From Rhexocercosporidium sp. MPI-PUGE-AT-0058 (lineage: Eukaryota; Ascomycota; Leotiomycetes; Helotiales): DNA of 64,000 nucleotides. The stretch is taken from positions 682,001 through 746,000 of the forward strand of contig JAGTJL010000010.1 in the NCBI GenBank assembly GCA_020746875.1. Direction: 5' to 3'. Each line of letters opens with the position of its first letter. Position 1 is the stretch's first letter. Positions 33,954 to 46,239 of the stretch are shown piece after piece. Both the position numbers and the translations under genes were made by a program. The notes beneath the pieces are model-generated. The model did not search any database, was not told the origin of the DNA, and saw only the letters and a program-made list of their open reading frames with translations.

Positions 33954-36088
33954 ATGCCCATGTAAGTACTACAGGAACACCCCCCCTTCTGATGTATGAG
34001 CTTGGAATGGTATATTGATGTGCGTATTACAGGCTCAAGGACCCCTCGAAGAAATACAAGAGGTTTCCTCCTCTGCAGCTCAAGGATAGACAATGGCCAG
34101 ACAAAACCATTGACAAGCCCCCGCGCTGGCTCTCGACCGATTTGCGCGATGGCAACCAGAGTTTAGTCGATCCTATGGTATGCCACTCTTGCCATTGAGT
34201 ACTCGCAGACTTTCCTTTCGTGTGCTAATATTTCTGGGGGGTTACAGGACGGAGAGCAAAAATGGAGATACTTCAAGATGTTGGTGGAGCTTGGGTACAA
34301 GGAAATCGAGGTCTCGTTCCCATCTGCCTCGCAGACAGATTTCGACTTCACGCGCCGCCTCGTCGAAACGCCAGGTGCGGTCCCTGACGATGTCTGGCTC
34401 CAGGTTCTCTCGCCTTGCAGAGAGGAGCTCATTAAGCGAACGGTGGAGTCTCTTAAGGGCACGAAGAAGGCTATCCTACACATCTACCTTGCCACGAGCG
34501 AGTGTTTCCAGCGGATCGTGTTTGGCATGACTGAGGATGAGGGGTTGGCTCTCGCGGTCAAGTGCACGGAATACGCGCGATCGATCACGAAAGACGACCC
34601 TTCGCAAGCGGGCACGGAATGGGCGTTTGAGTTCTCGCCAGAGACGTTCTCGGATTCCAGACCGGAGTTCGTGATTAAGATATGCGAGGCTGTGAAGAAG
34701 GCATGGGGTCCGTCGGAGGAGAATAAGATTATCTTTAATCTCCCTGCTACGGTGGAGATGTCGACGCCGAACGTGTATGCGGATCAGATTGAGTATTTCT
34801 GCAGGAACATGACGGAGAGAGAGAAGTTTTGCGTGTCTCTCCACCCGCACAATGACCGTGGGTGCGCAGTTGCAGCGGCGGAGTTGGCGCAGATGGCTGG
34901 TGCGGATAGAGTAGAGGGGTGTCTTTTTGGTAATGGAGAGAGAACTGGAAATGTTGATCTCGTTACCTTGGCTTTGAACCTTTATACCCAGGGTATCCAC
35001 CCCAATATTGATTTCTCTGATCTCAATAGAGTCATCGATGTTGTGGAGGTCAGCAACAAGATCCCGGTGCATCCTCGAGCGCCGTATGGCGGTTCTCTTG
35101 TGGTTTGCGCTTTCAGTGGCTCTCATCAAGATGCTATTAAGAAGGGCTTTCAGGTCAGGAAAAAGGAGGGTGCTACGGATGAGAACCATTGGCAGGTTCC
35201 GTACCTTCCTCTCGACCCTCAGGATATCGGCCGTACATACGAAGCCATCATCCGTGTCAACTCACAGAGCGGAAAGGGAGGAGCAGCATGGATCATCCTC
35301 CGGAATCTCGAGCTCGACCTCCCCCGCGGTCTACAAGTTGCGTTCAGCAAGGTCGTACAGAAGCACGCGGATACAGTCGGTCGGGAACTCTTGTCCAACG
35401 AGATCCAGGATCTATTCGAGCAGACTTACTTCCTCAAGCAGAACCCCAGATTTACACTCGTCGACTACAGTATTAGTACCGAACGATCAGCGTCGCCTGC
35501 TCCCCCGGTACCGGGCAAGACGCAAGACACCACGAAGCTGAAGAGACGATTCGAAGGTGTCATTTCTTTTGACGGTCAGGAAAATCAGCTAAAGGGAATA
35601 GGAAATGGACCCATTTCCAGTCTGGCCAACGCTCTCTCCTCAATCGGCATCGATCTTGATGTTGCTGATTACAAGGAGCATGCTATTGGAGGAGGGAAGG
35701 GTGTCAAGGCTGCGAGTTACATCGAGTGTACTGCTGCTGGCTCGAATCTGAAGGTTTGGGGTGTGGGTGTGCACGAGGATGTGGTGCAGAGTTCTCTCAT
35801 TGCGCTTTTGAGCGCTGCCAGTAATGTGAGTTTTGTTGTTTCTAGTATTTCTGGTGTTGATATATATGATCGTCTGCTAATGTGGAGTAGTTCATCACCA
35901 CTCGACCTAACACTCCGCTCTTGCTCAGAGGTAAACATGGCGCGTCCATGAGCCAGGACCTCGACCTTAATAGCAGCCCTAAGAGCCCTAGAGCGAACGG
36001 TGGTCTTTCAATCCCACAGCCAAATGGAACCCCTAAAAGCGGACCAGATGCAGTTTCTGTCTTGGAGGCTAAGGTCAATGGTACGTAG
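33954..36088 (+). CDS. leuA: 2-isopropylmalate synthase
   Basis: Condenses acetyl-CoA with 2-oxoisovalerate, the committed step of leucine synthesis. Exons 33954-33961, 34033-34177, 34248-35825, 35891-36088, giving 642 aa. The catalytic TIM barrel shows [10 protein letters not shown] (about 37-46), metal-ligand LHPHNDRG (His250, His252, with Asn253-Asp254) and [15 protein letters not shown] (about 275-289). The C-terminal third (about 480-610) is the LeuA regulatory domain that binds leucine for feedback inhibition. A Ser/Pro/Gly-rich tail of about 45 residues extends beyond it. The first exon is only 8 nt, encoding MP and part of the next Met. The N-terminus begins at the position equivalent to the internal cytosolic start of yeast Leu4, so no mitochondrial presequence is predicted from this model. 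Confidence 0.93.
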
Positions 36089-36878
36089 AGAGCAATGACA
36101 TGGAGAGAGAAGAAAGAGAAAAAGGCAAAGGGGAAACGTGAAAGTTGCGGGGGAGTTGACGGGACGGGCCTTATTGGTTTGGAGGGGTAAATAGTTTCAG
36201 GTTTTTGCTTGTGACATTGGGTGGTACTTGGGTGGTACTTGGGCTGCATATGCATAGGAACCAAAAGTGAATTTGAATGTTAAGAACATTCCATTGACAA
36301 GGCCATTCGTTTGCCTTTTATGCGCATGCAAATTCATAACACTTCTTAAATACCCCTATGATAATATGCATGGCAGTGATTCATAAGAAAATATTTTCAG
36401 GGGACAGCTTGCGTGCAAGCCCCCGAAGGCGCTAGTCTCTGTTGAGCTTGGTCATGTTATTGCGGTGGGTTGGAACGAACAAATTGAATGAGCAGGAGAC
36501 ACTCAGAACTTTGAATTACCATTGACTGCCCTACGAGATTCTCTACACTCATTTGCCTTCAATCAAGGCAGCATTTGGTTCTTTTTCTCGAAGAGTTACA
36601 GCATCTGCAGCACCTTCTAGAAGCCGACTGTAGCCTTGGGTTGAACGCGAAATTCAGTTCGCTTCGAGATCGACGAGCAACTTCAACAAACCTAAACAAC
36701 ATCCACTCACCATTCCCCCATTTCTTCGACCTCCACCGTCTCACCCTTTCACCTTGAAGAGACAATCCCCCTCCTTTGAATACTACCCAAAGTGACAGCT
36801 CATCTTCCTTTCAAGAACACCCTACCTACCTCACAGACGCTCTACACCCACACAGCGCGCCGGCTGTGAACCGCCATC
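36089..36878. other. Intergenic and leader of importin beta-1
   Basis: 790 bp between two tandem genes. The last 300 bp are C/T-rich, as expected for the leader of a highly expressed gene. No other feature seen. Confidence 0.5.
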
Positions 36879-39843
36879 ATGGACGTCAACTCTGTGCTCT
36901 TGAACACCTTCTCTGCCGGTCAGTTCACCTCCAGACGGCCCTTTGCTGGATCTCCATGGCAATGCTAATACCTCGCAGATGCCGCTATTCGTGGAGCTGC
37001 TGAAGCACAACTCACACAAGCTGCTGATTCCAATTTCGTGAGTTCCCCCTTCGCTGACCGCATTTCCGGCTGCGCGCAACAGAGCGACCTGCTAACCCAA
37101 CTCCTCTCCCCAGGCCGGATACCTCGTAACCCTCGTCCAAGAGCTCGCAAACGAAGAAGCCCAAGGACCCGTCCGAGCAGCGGCCGGTATCGCGCTGAAG
37201 AACGCTTTCACCGCCCGCGAATATGCTAGATTACACGAGCTGCAGGAGAAGTGGCTTCAGCAGGATGGAGATACCAAGAAGCGCGTCAAGGACCTGACTC
37301 TGCAGGCCCTCTCGTCGAGCAACACACAGGCTGGTGCCGCTGCGGCGCAAGTCGTCGCGTCGATAGCTGCTGTCGAGCTTCCTCGTGACCAATGGCCGGA
37401 GCTGATGCCCACCCTGGTGCGAAATGTTGGCGAGGGCAGCGATCATCTCAAGCAGACGTCTCTGACTACCATTGGCTTCATCTGCGAGAGTCAAGACTCG
37501 GATCTCCGCTCCAGTCTCGTCCAGCACTCCAACGCCATCCTGACCGCCGTTGTGCAGGGAGCCCGCAAGGAGGAGGCAAACCCAGAGGTCCGCCTGGCTG
37601 CCATATACGCCCTTGGGGACTCTCTCGAGTTCGTGGATAGCAATTTCAAGAATGAGGGCGAGCGAAACTACATTATGCAGGTTATCTGCGAGGCCACACA
37701 AGCTCCAGATATGCGGATACAACAAGGTGCCTTTGGTTGCTTGAATAGGATCATGGCTCTCTACTACGAGTTGATGCGCTTCTACATGGAAAAGGCTCTA
37801 TTTGGTCTCACTATTATGGGAATGAAGAGCGAGGAGGAAGACGTTGCTAAACTTGCCGTTGAGTTCTGGAGCACAGTCGCCGAGGAGGAGATTGCCATTG
37901 AGGACGATAACGCACAAGTGAGTTATGGAGCCCCACTTTTTTCTGACCACATACTGATTATATTCCTATCAGATTGAGAGTGTCGACCAAATGCGGGAGA
38001 TCTTCCATTTCTGCTCCGTTGCGACGAATGAGGTTGTCCCTGTTCTATTACAGCTTCTGACCAAGCAAGATGAGGATGCGGCCGATGACGAATATAACAT
38101 CTCCAGAGCTGCCTACCAATGTCTGCAACTTTACGCACAGGCTGTCGGAGGTACTGTTGTCCAGCCTGTTCTGGCTTTCGTTGAGGCCAACTTGCGTCAC
38201 GAAGATTGGCATCACAGAGATGCAGCCGTTTCTGCTTTCGGTGCCATTATGGAGGGACCAGAGGAGAAGGTTATTTCCCCAATCGTCAAGCAAGCTCTTC
38301 CAGTTATCATCAAGATGATGGAAGACCCAGTCATCCACGTCAAAGATTCTACTGCATATGCTCTCGGACGTATTACCGAGGCATGCTCAGAAGCTATCGA
38401 CCCAGTTCAACATCTTCCACTTCTCATCAAGTCGCTATTCGAGGGTCTGGTCAGCAGCCCCAAGATGGCAGGATCTTGCTGCTGGGCTTTGATGAACCTT
38501 GCCGAGCGTTTCTCTGGTGAAATTGGATGCCAACAAAACCCGCTCACTCCTCACTTCAACGAGAGCATCTCTCGTCTTTTGCAAGTTACGGAGAGACCAG
38601 ATGCAGACAACCAACTCCGAACTGCTGCTTACGAGGTTCTCAACACCTTTGTCCAGAATGCTGCCAACGAGAGCTTGCCAGCTGTTGCATCCCTGTCTGA
38701 GATTATCATCAAGCGATTGGAAGATACTATTCCACTCCAATCACAAGTTGTTAGCGTCGAAGATAAGATCACCCTCGAGGAGATGCAAACCAGCTTGTGC
38801 ACTGTTCTCTTGGCCATCATACAACGTCTCGAGAAAGAGGTCGCTCCTCAAGGTGACCGTATCATGGCTGTTCTGCTCCAGATCCTCACAACTGCCGGCC
38901 CCAAGTCAAGCGTTCCAGATGCAGTATTCGCGACTGTCAGCGGCCTTGCAAACGCTCTGGAGGAGGACTTTGCCAAGTACATGGAGCATTTCTCACCATT
39001 CCTTTACAATGCTTTGGGCAACCAAGAAGAGCCAGCTCTCTGCTCCATGGCTATTGGCCTTGTCAGCGATATCACCCGCTCCATGGGTGCTCCCAGCCAG
39101 CCATATTGCGATACTTTCATGAACTATCTATTGAACAATCTAAGAGTACGTATTATCTACTTACATCCTCGCTTCATGCCCCGCAATGAAACTAACAGAA
39201 GAAAACAGAGCACTGCACTTGCCAACCAGTTCAAACCCGCGATCCTTCAATGCTTTGGAGATATTGCCGGAGCTATTGGCGGTCATTTTGAGACTTACCT
39301 TTCCGTTGTCGCCCAGGTCCTTCAACAAGCGGCTGGTGTTCAGGCCAGTGCTGATGGATCGTACGAGATGTTCGACTACGTCATCTCGCTGCGCGAGGGT
39401 ATCATGGATGCTTGGGGTGGAATCATCGGTGCTATGAAGGCTGGTGGAAAGAGTATGTCAGGTCTTCAGGAAAAGTGGAACTGTACTAACAGTATCCTAG
39501 CACCCTTGTTGCAAACTTACGTCGAGTCGATCTTCGGTCTTCTCAACATTGTCTACTTGGATCAAAACAAGAGTGATGCTCTTATGAGATCCTCGATGGG
39601 CGTCATTGGGTATGTTTTGAAACCGAGTTTTTAACGCCTCTTGCTGACAGAAGTAGTGATCTCGCTGAGGCATTCCCCAACGGCGAATTCTCCGTCTTCT
39701 ACCGTGCCGACTGGCTCACCCAGATGATCAAGGATACCCGCCAAAACCGTGACTTCCAATCAAGAACGATCGATACTGCTCGTTGGGCTCGGGAACAAGT
39801 CAAGCGACAAATTGGGGGCACCCAAGGTCTTCAACAAACCTGA
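36879..39843 (+). CDS. kap95: Importin subunit beta-1 (karyopherin beta-1)
   Basis: Nuclear import receptor that binds the importin-alpha IBB domain, nucleoporin FG repeats and Ran-GTP. Seven exons: 36879-36918, 36979-37037, 37114-37917, 37973-39145, 39209-39452, 39501-39609, 39657-39843; all junctions keep frame and give 871 aa, close to yeast Kap95 (861 aa). The N-terminus MDVNSVLLNTFSA, the importin-beta N-terminal domain (about 18-100) and continuous HEAT repeats such as WHHRDAAVSAFGAIMEGPEE and VKDSTAYALGRITEACSEA are characteristic. The acidic loop between HEAT repeats that contacts Ran is present as KQDEDAADDEYNISRAA. Donors are mostly GTGAG/GTATG, acceptors CAG/TAG. Nothing is missing. 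Confidence 0.95.
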
Positions 39844-40776
39844 TCTGCTCTTCCCTTTACGAAAGATCATGCGTCCAAGATTACCACTTTTAATACTTTA
39901 GGGCCGGCGCAAATCATAGAATCTCGGGTCCTCAATTAATCTTGGTCTTCATCGCCTCTTCCAACCTTCAGAATTTTCTTTGTTAGTCACAACGACTGGT
40001 CGCATGAGGGGTCTTGTCCTCGACCACGTCCGAAAGGCGTTCTTTGTTTTTATTACCCCAGCCAGCACGTCGAATCATAAACTCATCACACAGGACAGGC
40101 ATTCGCCATGCTTTGTTACCAACCTCCTTCGGATTCCGGCGAAGTCGACGCGAATCGAACCAACGATCGAGGCCACCAATGATGTTTTTTTTTCAAACCA
40201 TGAACCCCGGCACAGCACCAACAACACAACACAACAACACGACCCAAACACCACTTTGTACAAAAAGAGTCTCCCCTTTAGCAACCGCGCCACTACACAA
40301 AACCAATACCCCTTACACCAACACGCCATGTTTCATTTCCAGATTCAAGGAGGTTCGCGGAACGAGAGAGTCACGAACCGGGAGAGCGAGAGAGTACGCG
40401 CGATCACGAAACGAAGAAGTTCGGAGTAGAGAGCGCGGAATGGAGGAACGAACGAACGAATCAGCCAATGCCGTCACCACGAAACAAATCTTGTATTGAT
40501 CAACAATCAACCCGATTCTCAATAAATGAGGTTGGGGGACCAGGGAAAACACAAATTCTTAACCTTTTCTTTCATTCTCAAGAACTTCCCCTTTTAGAAA
40601 CTACGTATGTGAAAGCTTTTTCTACGATCGACCGGTTTGGGTCCGTAGAATCGCTGTGGATTTGACTGGCTTGGCTGCCTGAATTGGATGGATTACTGGA
40701 TGGGAGGGATGTTTGCATGGGATTCAAGCGGGTCCTTTCACTTCCTCGAAATTTAGAGCGAGTCAACACACGTGAG

Positions 40777-40811
40777 CGAGAGAGAGAGAGAGAGAGAGGG
40801 AGGGAGAGAGA
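40777..40811. repeat. (GA)n microsatellite
   Basis: About 35 bp of near-perfect GA dinucleotides followed by GGGAGGGAG on the plus strand. Confidence 0.85.
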
Positions 40812-41060
40812 ACGAACGGATGAAACAGGCTCAAGCATGGCGAGCTTCGAGTCTGTCTGTCTGGATGGGGTGATATTGAAATGGGTGGAGGATGCGAAAT
40901 GTTAAAGGTCGATCGATTGGTAGTTGAGAGGGATTCTCCGCTGTGGAGTTTATTTTGTGTCAAGTGATGCATAACATTCACAGTATCGGTTAGTTCTTTT
41001 CTCCTCTACGCTTTGATAGCCACATAAGGGGAGTATTGGGGCTTGTGTCTTGGTGGTTGT

Positions 41061-41087
41061 GATAGAGAGAGCGAGCGAGAGAGAGAT
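41061..41087. repeat. GA-rich microsatellite
   Basis: About 27 bp of interrupted GAGA/GCGA units on the plus strand. Confidence 0.7.
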
Positions 41088-42101
41088 GGATGAGATGTCA
41101 TGAATGCGATGCAATTCCCCCCTTTATCTACGATTTCGGTTCTGGTTGTTGATCTGATGAGTGATATTTTGTGCGATGTGAGGCGATGGTTCTGGGACTT
41201 GGTTCTCTGCGAAATGATAGACGTCGCCGTGCTCTACTCAACCATCCATCAACTCTCCACATCCTGCTTACCCGCCGAAAGGATCACACCGCTTGTAATT
41301 CTCTCCCCTTTGGATGAATTGTAAATTTCAATGTGGTATTTCAATGTGCAAGCCAGTAGATAAGTCAGCTGTGACTACTTATTCCCAATCACTCGGGATA
41401 TTGTTAGTGCGGGGTGTGTGGGGTGAGTTCAGCTCACATGTAGAGGACAACCAGATCACTTTTCCTCTATATTGATGTACGTAAGTATCGCAGTGAGTCT
41501 CGCTAAGTGTTACCTATCTGCTACAAGTCTGCCTCCAGGTGCAGCACTTGCTAGTCTCTAAAGTAAAGTGTTACTAGCTGCAATAGGAATTATTCGATGA
41601 CAGCCGGTCGTCGTTTTGACCTCGGCGCCTGTGACCGACAAAGTGTTCGGTAAGTATACCTAGCTGCCGAAATACTGGGCTTGTAAGACCAAGATCTTGT
41701 AAGTCAAATTCAGGGTACTTAGATAAGACTAGTTCATCGTATTGTAGTACATGTAGCTGACTGGAGAATAGACACACAACGGAAATACCCTTTTCCTCCT
41801 CGTTTCCAAAACAGTGGCACTCGAGGTCTGAATCTTGGTTTCATTCTCGATTTTAGGAGCAATATCTTCGTTACTCGACATCGAGGACGTGTGTTTGTTG
41901 TGACGAAGACGTTATCCTGAAAACTACTCCTCAACGATGGAGACTCTCTACAGACAAGACAGTCTTCAAAAACAATACTAAGCTTCCTCCAAAGAAGCTA
42001 TAGAACAAAATCAGGACTCTGGGTGAGGTTCTCGAGGATTCTCGACTTCTGAACGACTCGGTGATCCTCATGGTGAATTGCATGGTATCAAAGTCTTAGA
42101 T

Positions 42102-43475
42102 ATGTCGAGGGTTCTTCCTGTGAGTTTCGTGGTGTTTAACTTGAGTGGTGAGCTAGAGAGATGGAAGGTGATTGACTGATGTCTGATTGCAGGGTTCGTT
42201 CTGTACCCAGATCCTGGCGGACTATGGTGCTGAGGTTATTAAAGTCGAGCAGCCAGGGTAAGGGGTAAGTCGACAGAATCTTTCTACTTCTAAATCAAAG
42301 ACGCTGCATTAACGCAAAGACGGAAGTCATGGAACCACTTCCTGACTTGAAAACAGGATGACACTCGATACTGGTGAGTCGATGGCGAAACGGCAACATG
42401 GGGAAAGGAAGATAAGCTGTCGTATTACTTTGCAGCTGTGAATCGGAATAAGCGATCTATCACGCTTGATGTGAAGAAGGAGGAAGGGAAGAAGATTCTT
42501 CTGAGTTTGGTGAAGAATGCAGATATTCTGTACATTTCGATCTAGGCTACGACGTGTTGAACAAGGTGAACCCTTCGCTTATCTATGCTAGTATCTCAGG
42601 CATCTCAATCAACGCATTTTCCCGTAACTTATACTCTAATATTAATTCGCAACTATCAAGGCTACGGAGCAGAAGGCCCTTACTCCAAATGAGCAGGGCT
42701 ACGATATCATCGCCGCCGCCGAGGCAGGACTCCTCCACATCACCGGCGAGCGTGACGGACCGCCCACGAAACCCGGCTTAGCACTAACCGACATCTCCAC
42801 AGGACTCTACACACACGGCGCCATCATCGCCGCGCTCCAATCACGACACCGCACCGGCCACGGCCAGAAAATCGACTCTTTGCTCTTCGAAACTCAGCTC
42901 TCGCTCCTCACGAGCGTAGCAACCGTCTAGTTGAATATGAAGAAAGAAGCGAGTGGGCTCGGGACCTAACATCCCAGTATAGTGCCCTACGCTGCTTTCA
43001 AGACGAGGGATTCGTGGCTTGTATGTGGAGCTGTTAATAGCCGACAGTTTAAAACGCTGGTTGGCTTGCTTGTGCAGAGGTTGCGGATGATGAGAGGTTT
43101 GGGACGAATGATAGACGGGTTGAGAACCGTGATGCGCTGAAGGAGATTATGGATATGTGTTTTGAGAGGAAGAGGACCGGGGAGTAGTTGGCTGCTTTGG
43201 AGGGCAGTGGGATGCCGTATGGGTCTGTTAATGATATGGAGAGGTCGTTTGTACATCCTCAGACGGGGGCGAGGGGGGTGATTGAGGAGGTTGAGTTTGA
43301 GGGGTTGGTGGGTGGGAAGTTGAGGACTGTGGGGGTGCCGGTTAAATTTGGGGATACGAAGGCGAAGGTTAGGAGGGCGCCACCACTGTTGGGTGAACAT
43401 ATTGATGAGATTTTACGGGAGATTGGGATGGATAGTGGGGCGATTCAAAGACTGAGGGAGAATGGGGTCGTTTAA
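42102..43475 (+). pseudogene. Class III (CaiB/BaiF-type) CoA-transferase pseudogene
   Basis: Translation pieces follow the family in order: MSRVLP, GSFCTQILADYGAEVIKVEQPG, GDDTRYW, FAAVNRNKRSITLDVKK, LGYDVLNKVNPSLIYASISG, GYDIIAAAEAGLLHITGERD, KPGLALTDISTGLYTHGAII, DSWLVCGAVNSRQFKTL, GSGMPYGSVNDMERSF and a complete C-terminus ending at 43475. The closest group I recall is succinyl-CoA:glutarate CoA-transferase-like. The frame is broken by stops at 42259-42261 (TAA), 42375-42377 (TGA), 42690-42692 (TGA), 42928-42930 (TAG), 42967-42969 (TAA) and 43185-43187 (TAG, where Trp is expected). There is also a loss of about ten codons near 42528-42545 and an extra G near 42697. Introns at 42120-42192 and 42265-42356 retain splice sites; a third at 42600-42660 now begins GC. 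Too many lesions for sequencing error. Confidence 0.88.
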
Positions 43476-43649
43476 AGATGCGAAGTTGGAATATATTTAC
43501 GTGGTTTCAAGAAGGGCTGGCGGAAATTTTCATGGGTGTCGAATGGTTCTGTCGTAGAGAAAGACAACTATGACTAAATGGTCGATTTTGGAAGAACAAA
43601 ATCGCCTTGCTGATACGTTGAAGATAGGGTCTAACTCACACCTCGCCAT

Positions 43650-45031
43650 TTACAAGTTGCTGGCATTCTTCATATCCGCACCAAACATCTTCCACGCCTT
43701 AGCAACTTCCAAATCAACATTCTTGAGTTTCCCAGAGAACATGTAATCTCTATTATTATCTTGCGTATAGATGACACACTCATCCTAGATTATATCAAGT
43801 CAGCCTACATGACTTTGAGACAGGAAAAGCAGAAGGAGAAGCTCGGCCTACCTTGCCCAAACTCAACTTAAGCGACCCCTCAAGTGCACTAGGCACATAA
43901 TCCGTTAACTGCCTCCCTTGATCAATGCAACAATATTCTCCCTTACAATCTCCGCCTGCGCACCACCAGCTCTAGCGAATTTTGGACCTCCAGTCTCAGC
44001 TACATCACCGAGAGCGAAGATGTGGTTGAATGTCGTGTCTGCTTTTAAGTCGTCTTTTAGTTGTAGCTTTTTGTTAACGAGGAGCCGGTGCGTGATTGGT
44101 GAGATGGATGATGGGGAGAAGTGTTCTAGGATTGTTGAATTGGGCGTTTGGCCTGTGCATGGAATCTGGAATTTTGGTCAGAATTGGAAGGATAGAGGGA
44201 AGCGAAGACACAGACAACCAAATCGAAATGCTGCTTCCTCCCATCTTTGAACTCAATCTCCGTTGGCTCCCACGTTGCCCTCTTCGGAAGAACAGGCCGT
44301 TCCTCAAGAACCACGCCGATCTCTAGCTTACTCAATTTCTCCATCACATAATCGTGAAGTCTTTTCCCGAAACTTGAAAGAATTTGTGCTCGAGAATGAA
44401 TCAGAGTGACCTTCTTCTCAGGATAGAAAGTCTTGATATCCGTCGCCAACTGAACACCAACAGCACCAGCGCCCACCAGAGCAATATTACTAGACTCCTT
44501 AATCCTGTCCTGCAAAACCCTCAACTCAGCACAAGCACCCAATTTCTCGGTAGTCAGCAACTTAGCAGGAGGCGATTGCGTAACTCCCGTCGCAATAGCC
44601 AAATACTCGAAAGCAACAACCTCACCAGAGACCAGTTCCACCATCCCATCCCTAATCCCAACCGCCTTACCTCTCACATGCTCAAATACCCCCTTCGGTG
44701 CATTGGCAAATAGACCTGCGTAAGGCACGAAAGCATTCTGCTCGTGTCCTTGAATAACAGAATACCGAGGGAAGTTGAACGTGTAATTGAAATGCGAGTT
44801 CTGCTCAACCAGAATCACTTTGTAGCCTGAGGGAAGCGATTCGGCAAGACGAAATGCGAGGTAGAGACCGGAGAATGAGCCGCCGATCACAACTACGTTG
44901 TGGGGGCTTGGGAGGGAGTGGTAGGTGTAACGGTGGATGAGCGCGTGGATACGTTGGGAGACGATGCTTAGGGTATATGAGAGGACTTCGCCGATGTAGT
45001 TAAATGCGAAGGCGGGGATGTCGGATGGCAT
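43650..45031 (-). CDS. AIF/AMID-like FAD-dependent pyridine nucleotide-disulphide oxidoreductase, with apparent frameshift
   Basis: Exons 45031-44219, 44165-43852, 43784-43650. Membrane or mitochondrion-associated oxidoreductases of this family transfer electrons from NAD(P)H to quinone-like acceptors. Visible: an N-terminal hydrophobic or amphipathic segment (about 8-32), the FAD dinucleotide fold VVVIGGSFSG (46-55), a second dinucleotide fold IALVGAGAVGVQLA for NAD(P)H, then GDVAETGGPKFARAGG, which closes the FAD site. In exon 2 the reading frame is lost by one base at about 43911-43919 (GGAGGC where one more G would restore the family sequence). Alternatively a very short 38-nt GTAAGG...CAG intron would keep frame while deleting about 12 conserved residues. 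The start has a TATATATA only 27 bp upstream. It may be functional with an assembly error, or newly inactivated, since two pseudogenes flank it. Confidence 0.78.
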
Positions 45032-46239
45032 GATGGGCTTGAAGAACTTCAGTCAAGTATATATAGCTAAGAACCTGAGATGAAAGCGAGAGAATCTGTC
45101 ACGAAAGGATGTGACAAACAGAGGATTAAACGACAAGCCATAGAGGAAAGTCCTCCCGTCTTATTACAGCAGCTAGCCTTGTCAAAGCTTGAGTCCGACT
45201 CCGGAGCGAAGGAGCAGCCTGGCATACTTTTTCATGCGTCGTATTCCCTACGATGCCCGCGTAGTAGTTTGAAAGGGGGCTGAAGACTGGGTTGTTAGTG
45301 GTCTGGATGATTGATAAGATTAGATCCTCGTGCATGACAGGCTCGGATGCTGTCAGTCCGCGGATCCGTGGGCGGGGGTGGTCTCACTCGTTACGACCGC
45401 CCCGAATGTTTTATGTCCGAATTCACCGATTGGCGGTATTGGGAAACTCAATACAGATTAGTCAAGACATGAGAATACGTCAATAGATTAAGGCTCTAAT
45501 ATCAAAACTTTTACTTATATAGGGTACCTTACCTTACATTTGATGATGCTTGCTGCGAAAAGTTTTTGGGTGAATTTTGCGGCGAAGCGGTTTCTTGCGC
45601 TGGGAGATATATACCGTTTGACCAATCTGAATACATCGCACTGGCAACTAAGATTATGCAATTATACCTTATTACTTTGATAAAATGCCTTCAAAAAGCA
45701 AGGAGTCAGCTGTGGTAGTTATTACCTCTACGATCATATTTTGTAAGTCGCTAGGCGAACTTCCTGATAATCCACCTCTAACTATTCAAGAGTTTGAACT
45801 ATGCAAGCACAAATTCTGAAGAAAATAACTATAACAATTGAAGCATGACGCTTAATAGTTCATGTAGGGATACATTGCATAGTTGGAATATTATTTCATA
45901 AGCCTTGGGACAATGAGGTAAAGGTAGTGTGATTATTGACTCCCAGAAACCATCTAGTACTTCTTCCGCAACCAATAGACTCCATCTCAACCAATCGCAA
46001 GAAGGTTTTAGTACAGAGATATTAGACCCCCAGTAGCATACTCTTAGAAAATTAGAAAGCAATGGCATTGAATAGCAACCTCAACCGGGTGGGTCTAGAT
46101 TAGCGAGCACAAAGTAAACAAATAAAAGCGGTGCTGTAACAGAACAAAGGGATACCTGCCCTGGTACGTATCACGTCAGTGGAAATTTAAAGAAAGTATA
46201 AATCATTTCTCCTGCCTCCAATTCAACTCAAACAATTTC
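45032..46239. other. AT-rich divergent intergenic
   Basis: 1.2 kb between the AMID-like start and the FAD-oxidase remnant. It is AT-rich from 45480 to 46200. A TATAAAT at 46197-46203 precedes an ATG at 46240. No gene recognised. Confidence 0.5.
46197..46203 (+). promoter_or_regulatory. TATA-like element
   Basis: TATAAAT about 37 bp upstream of the ATG at 46240. It may be the relic promoter of the degraded oxidase or belong to the short open frame that starts there. Confidence 0.35.

Larger units (their letters stand above)
39844..42101. other. Intergenic with GA microsatellites
   Basis: 2.26 kb between importin beta-1 and the CoA-transferase pseudogene. Apart from two GA-rich microsatellites (about 40777-40811 and 41061-41087) I see no feature; open frames are short. 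Confidence 0.5.

Noticed and set aside
42372..42433. GTGAGT...TTTGCAG looks like an intron that would remove the TGA at 42375 in the CoA-transferase relic
   Set aside because: It would delete conserved coding sequence (KLSYYFAAVNRNK) and the phases do not match, so the TGA is more likely a true lesion.
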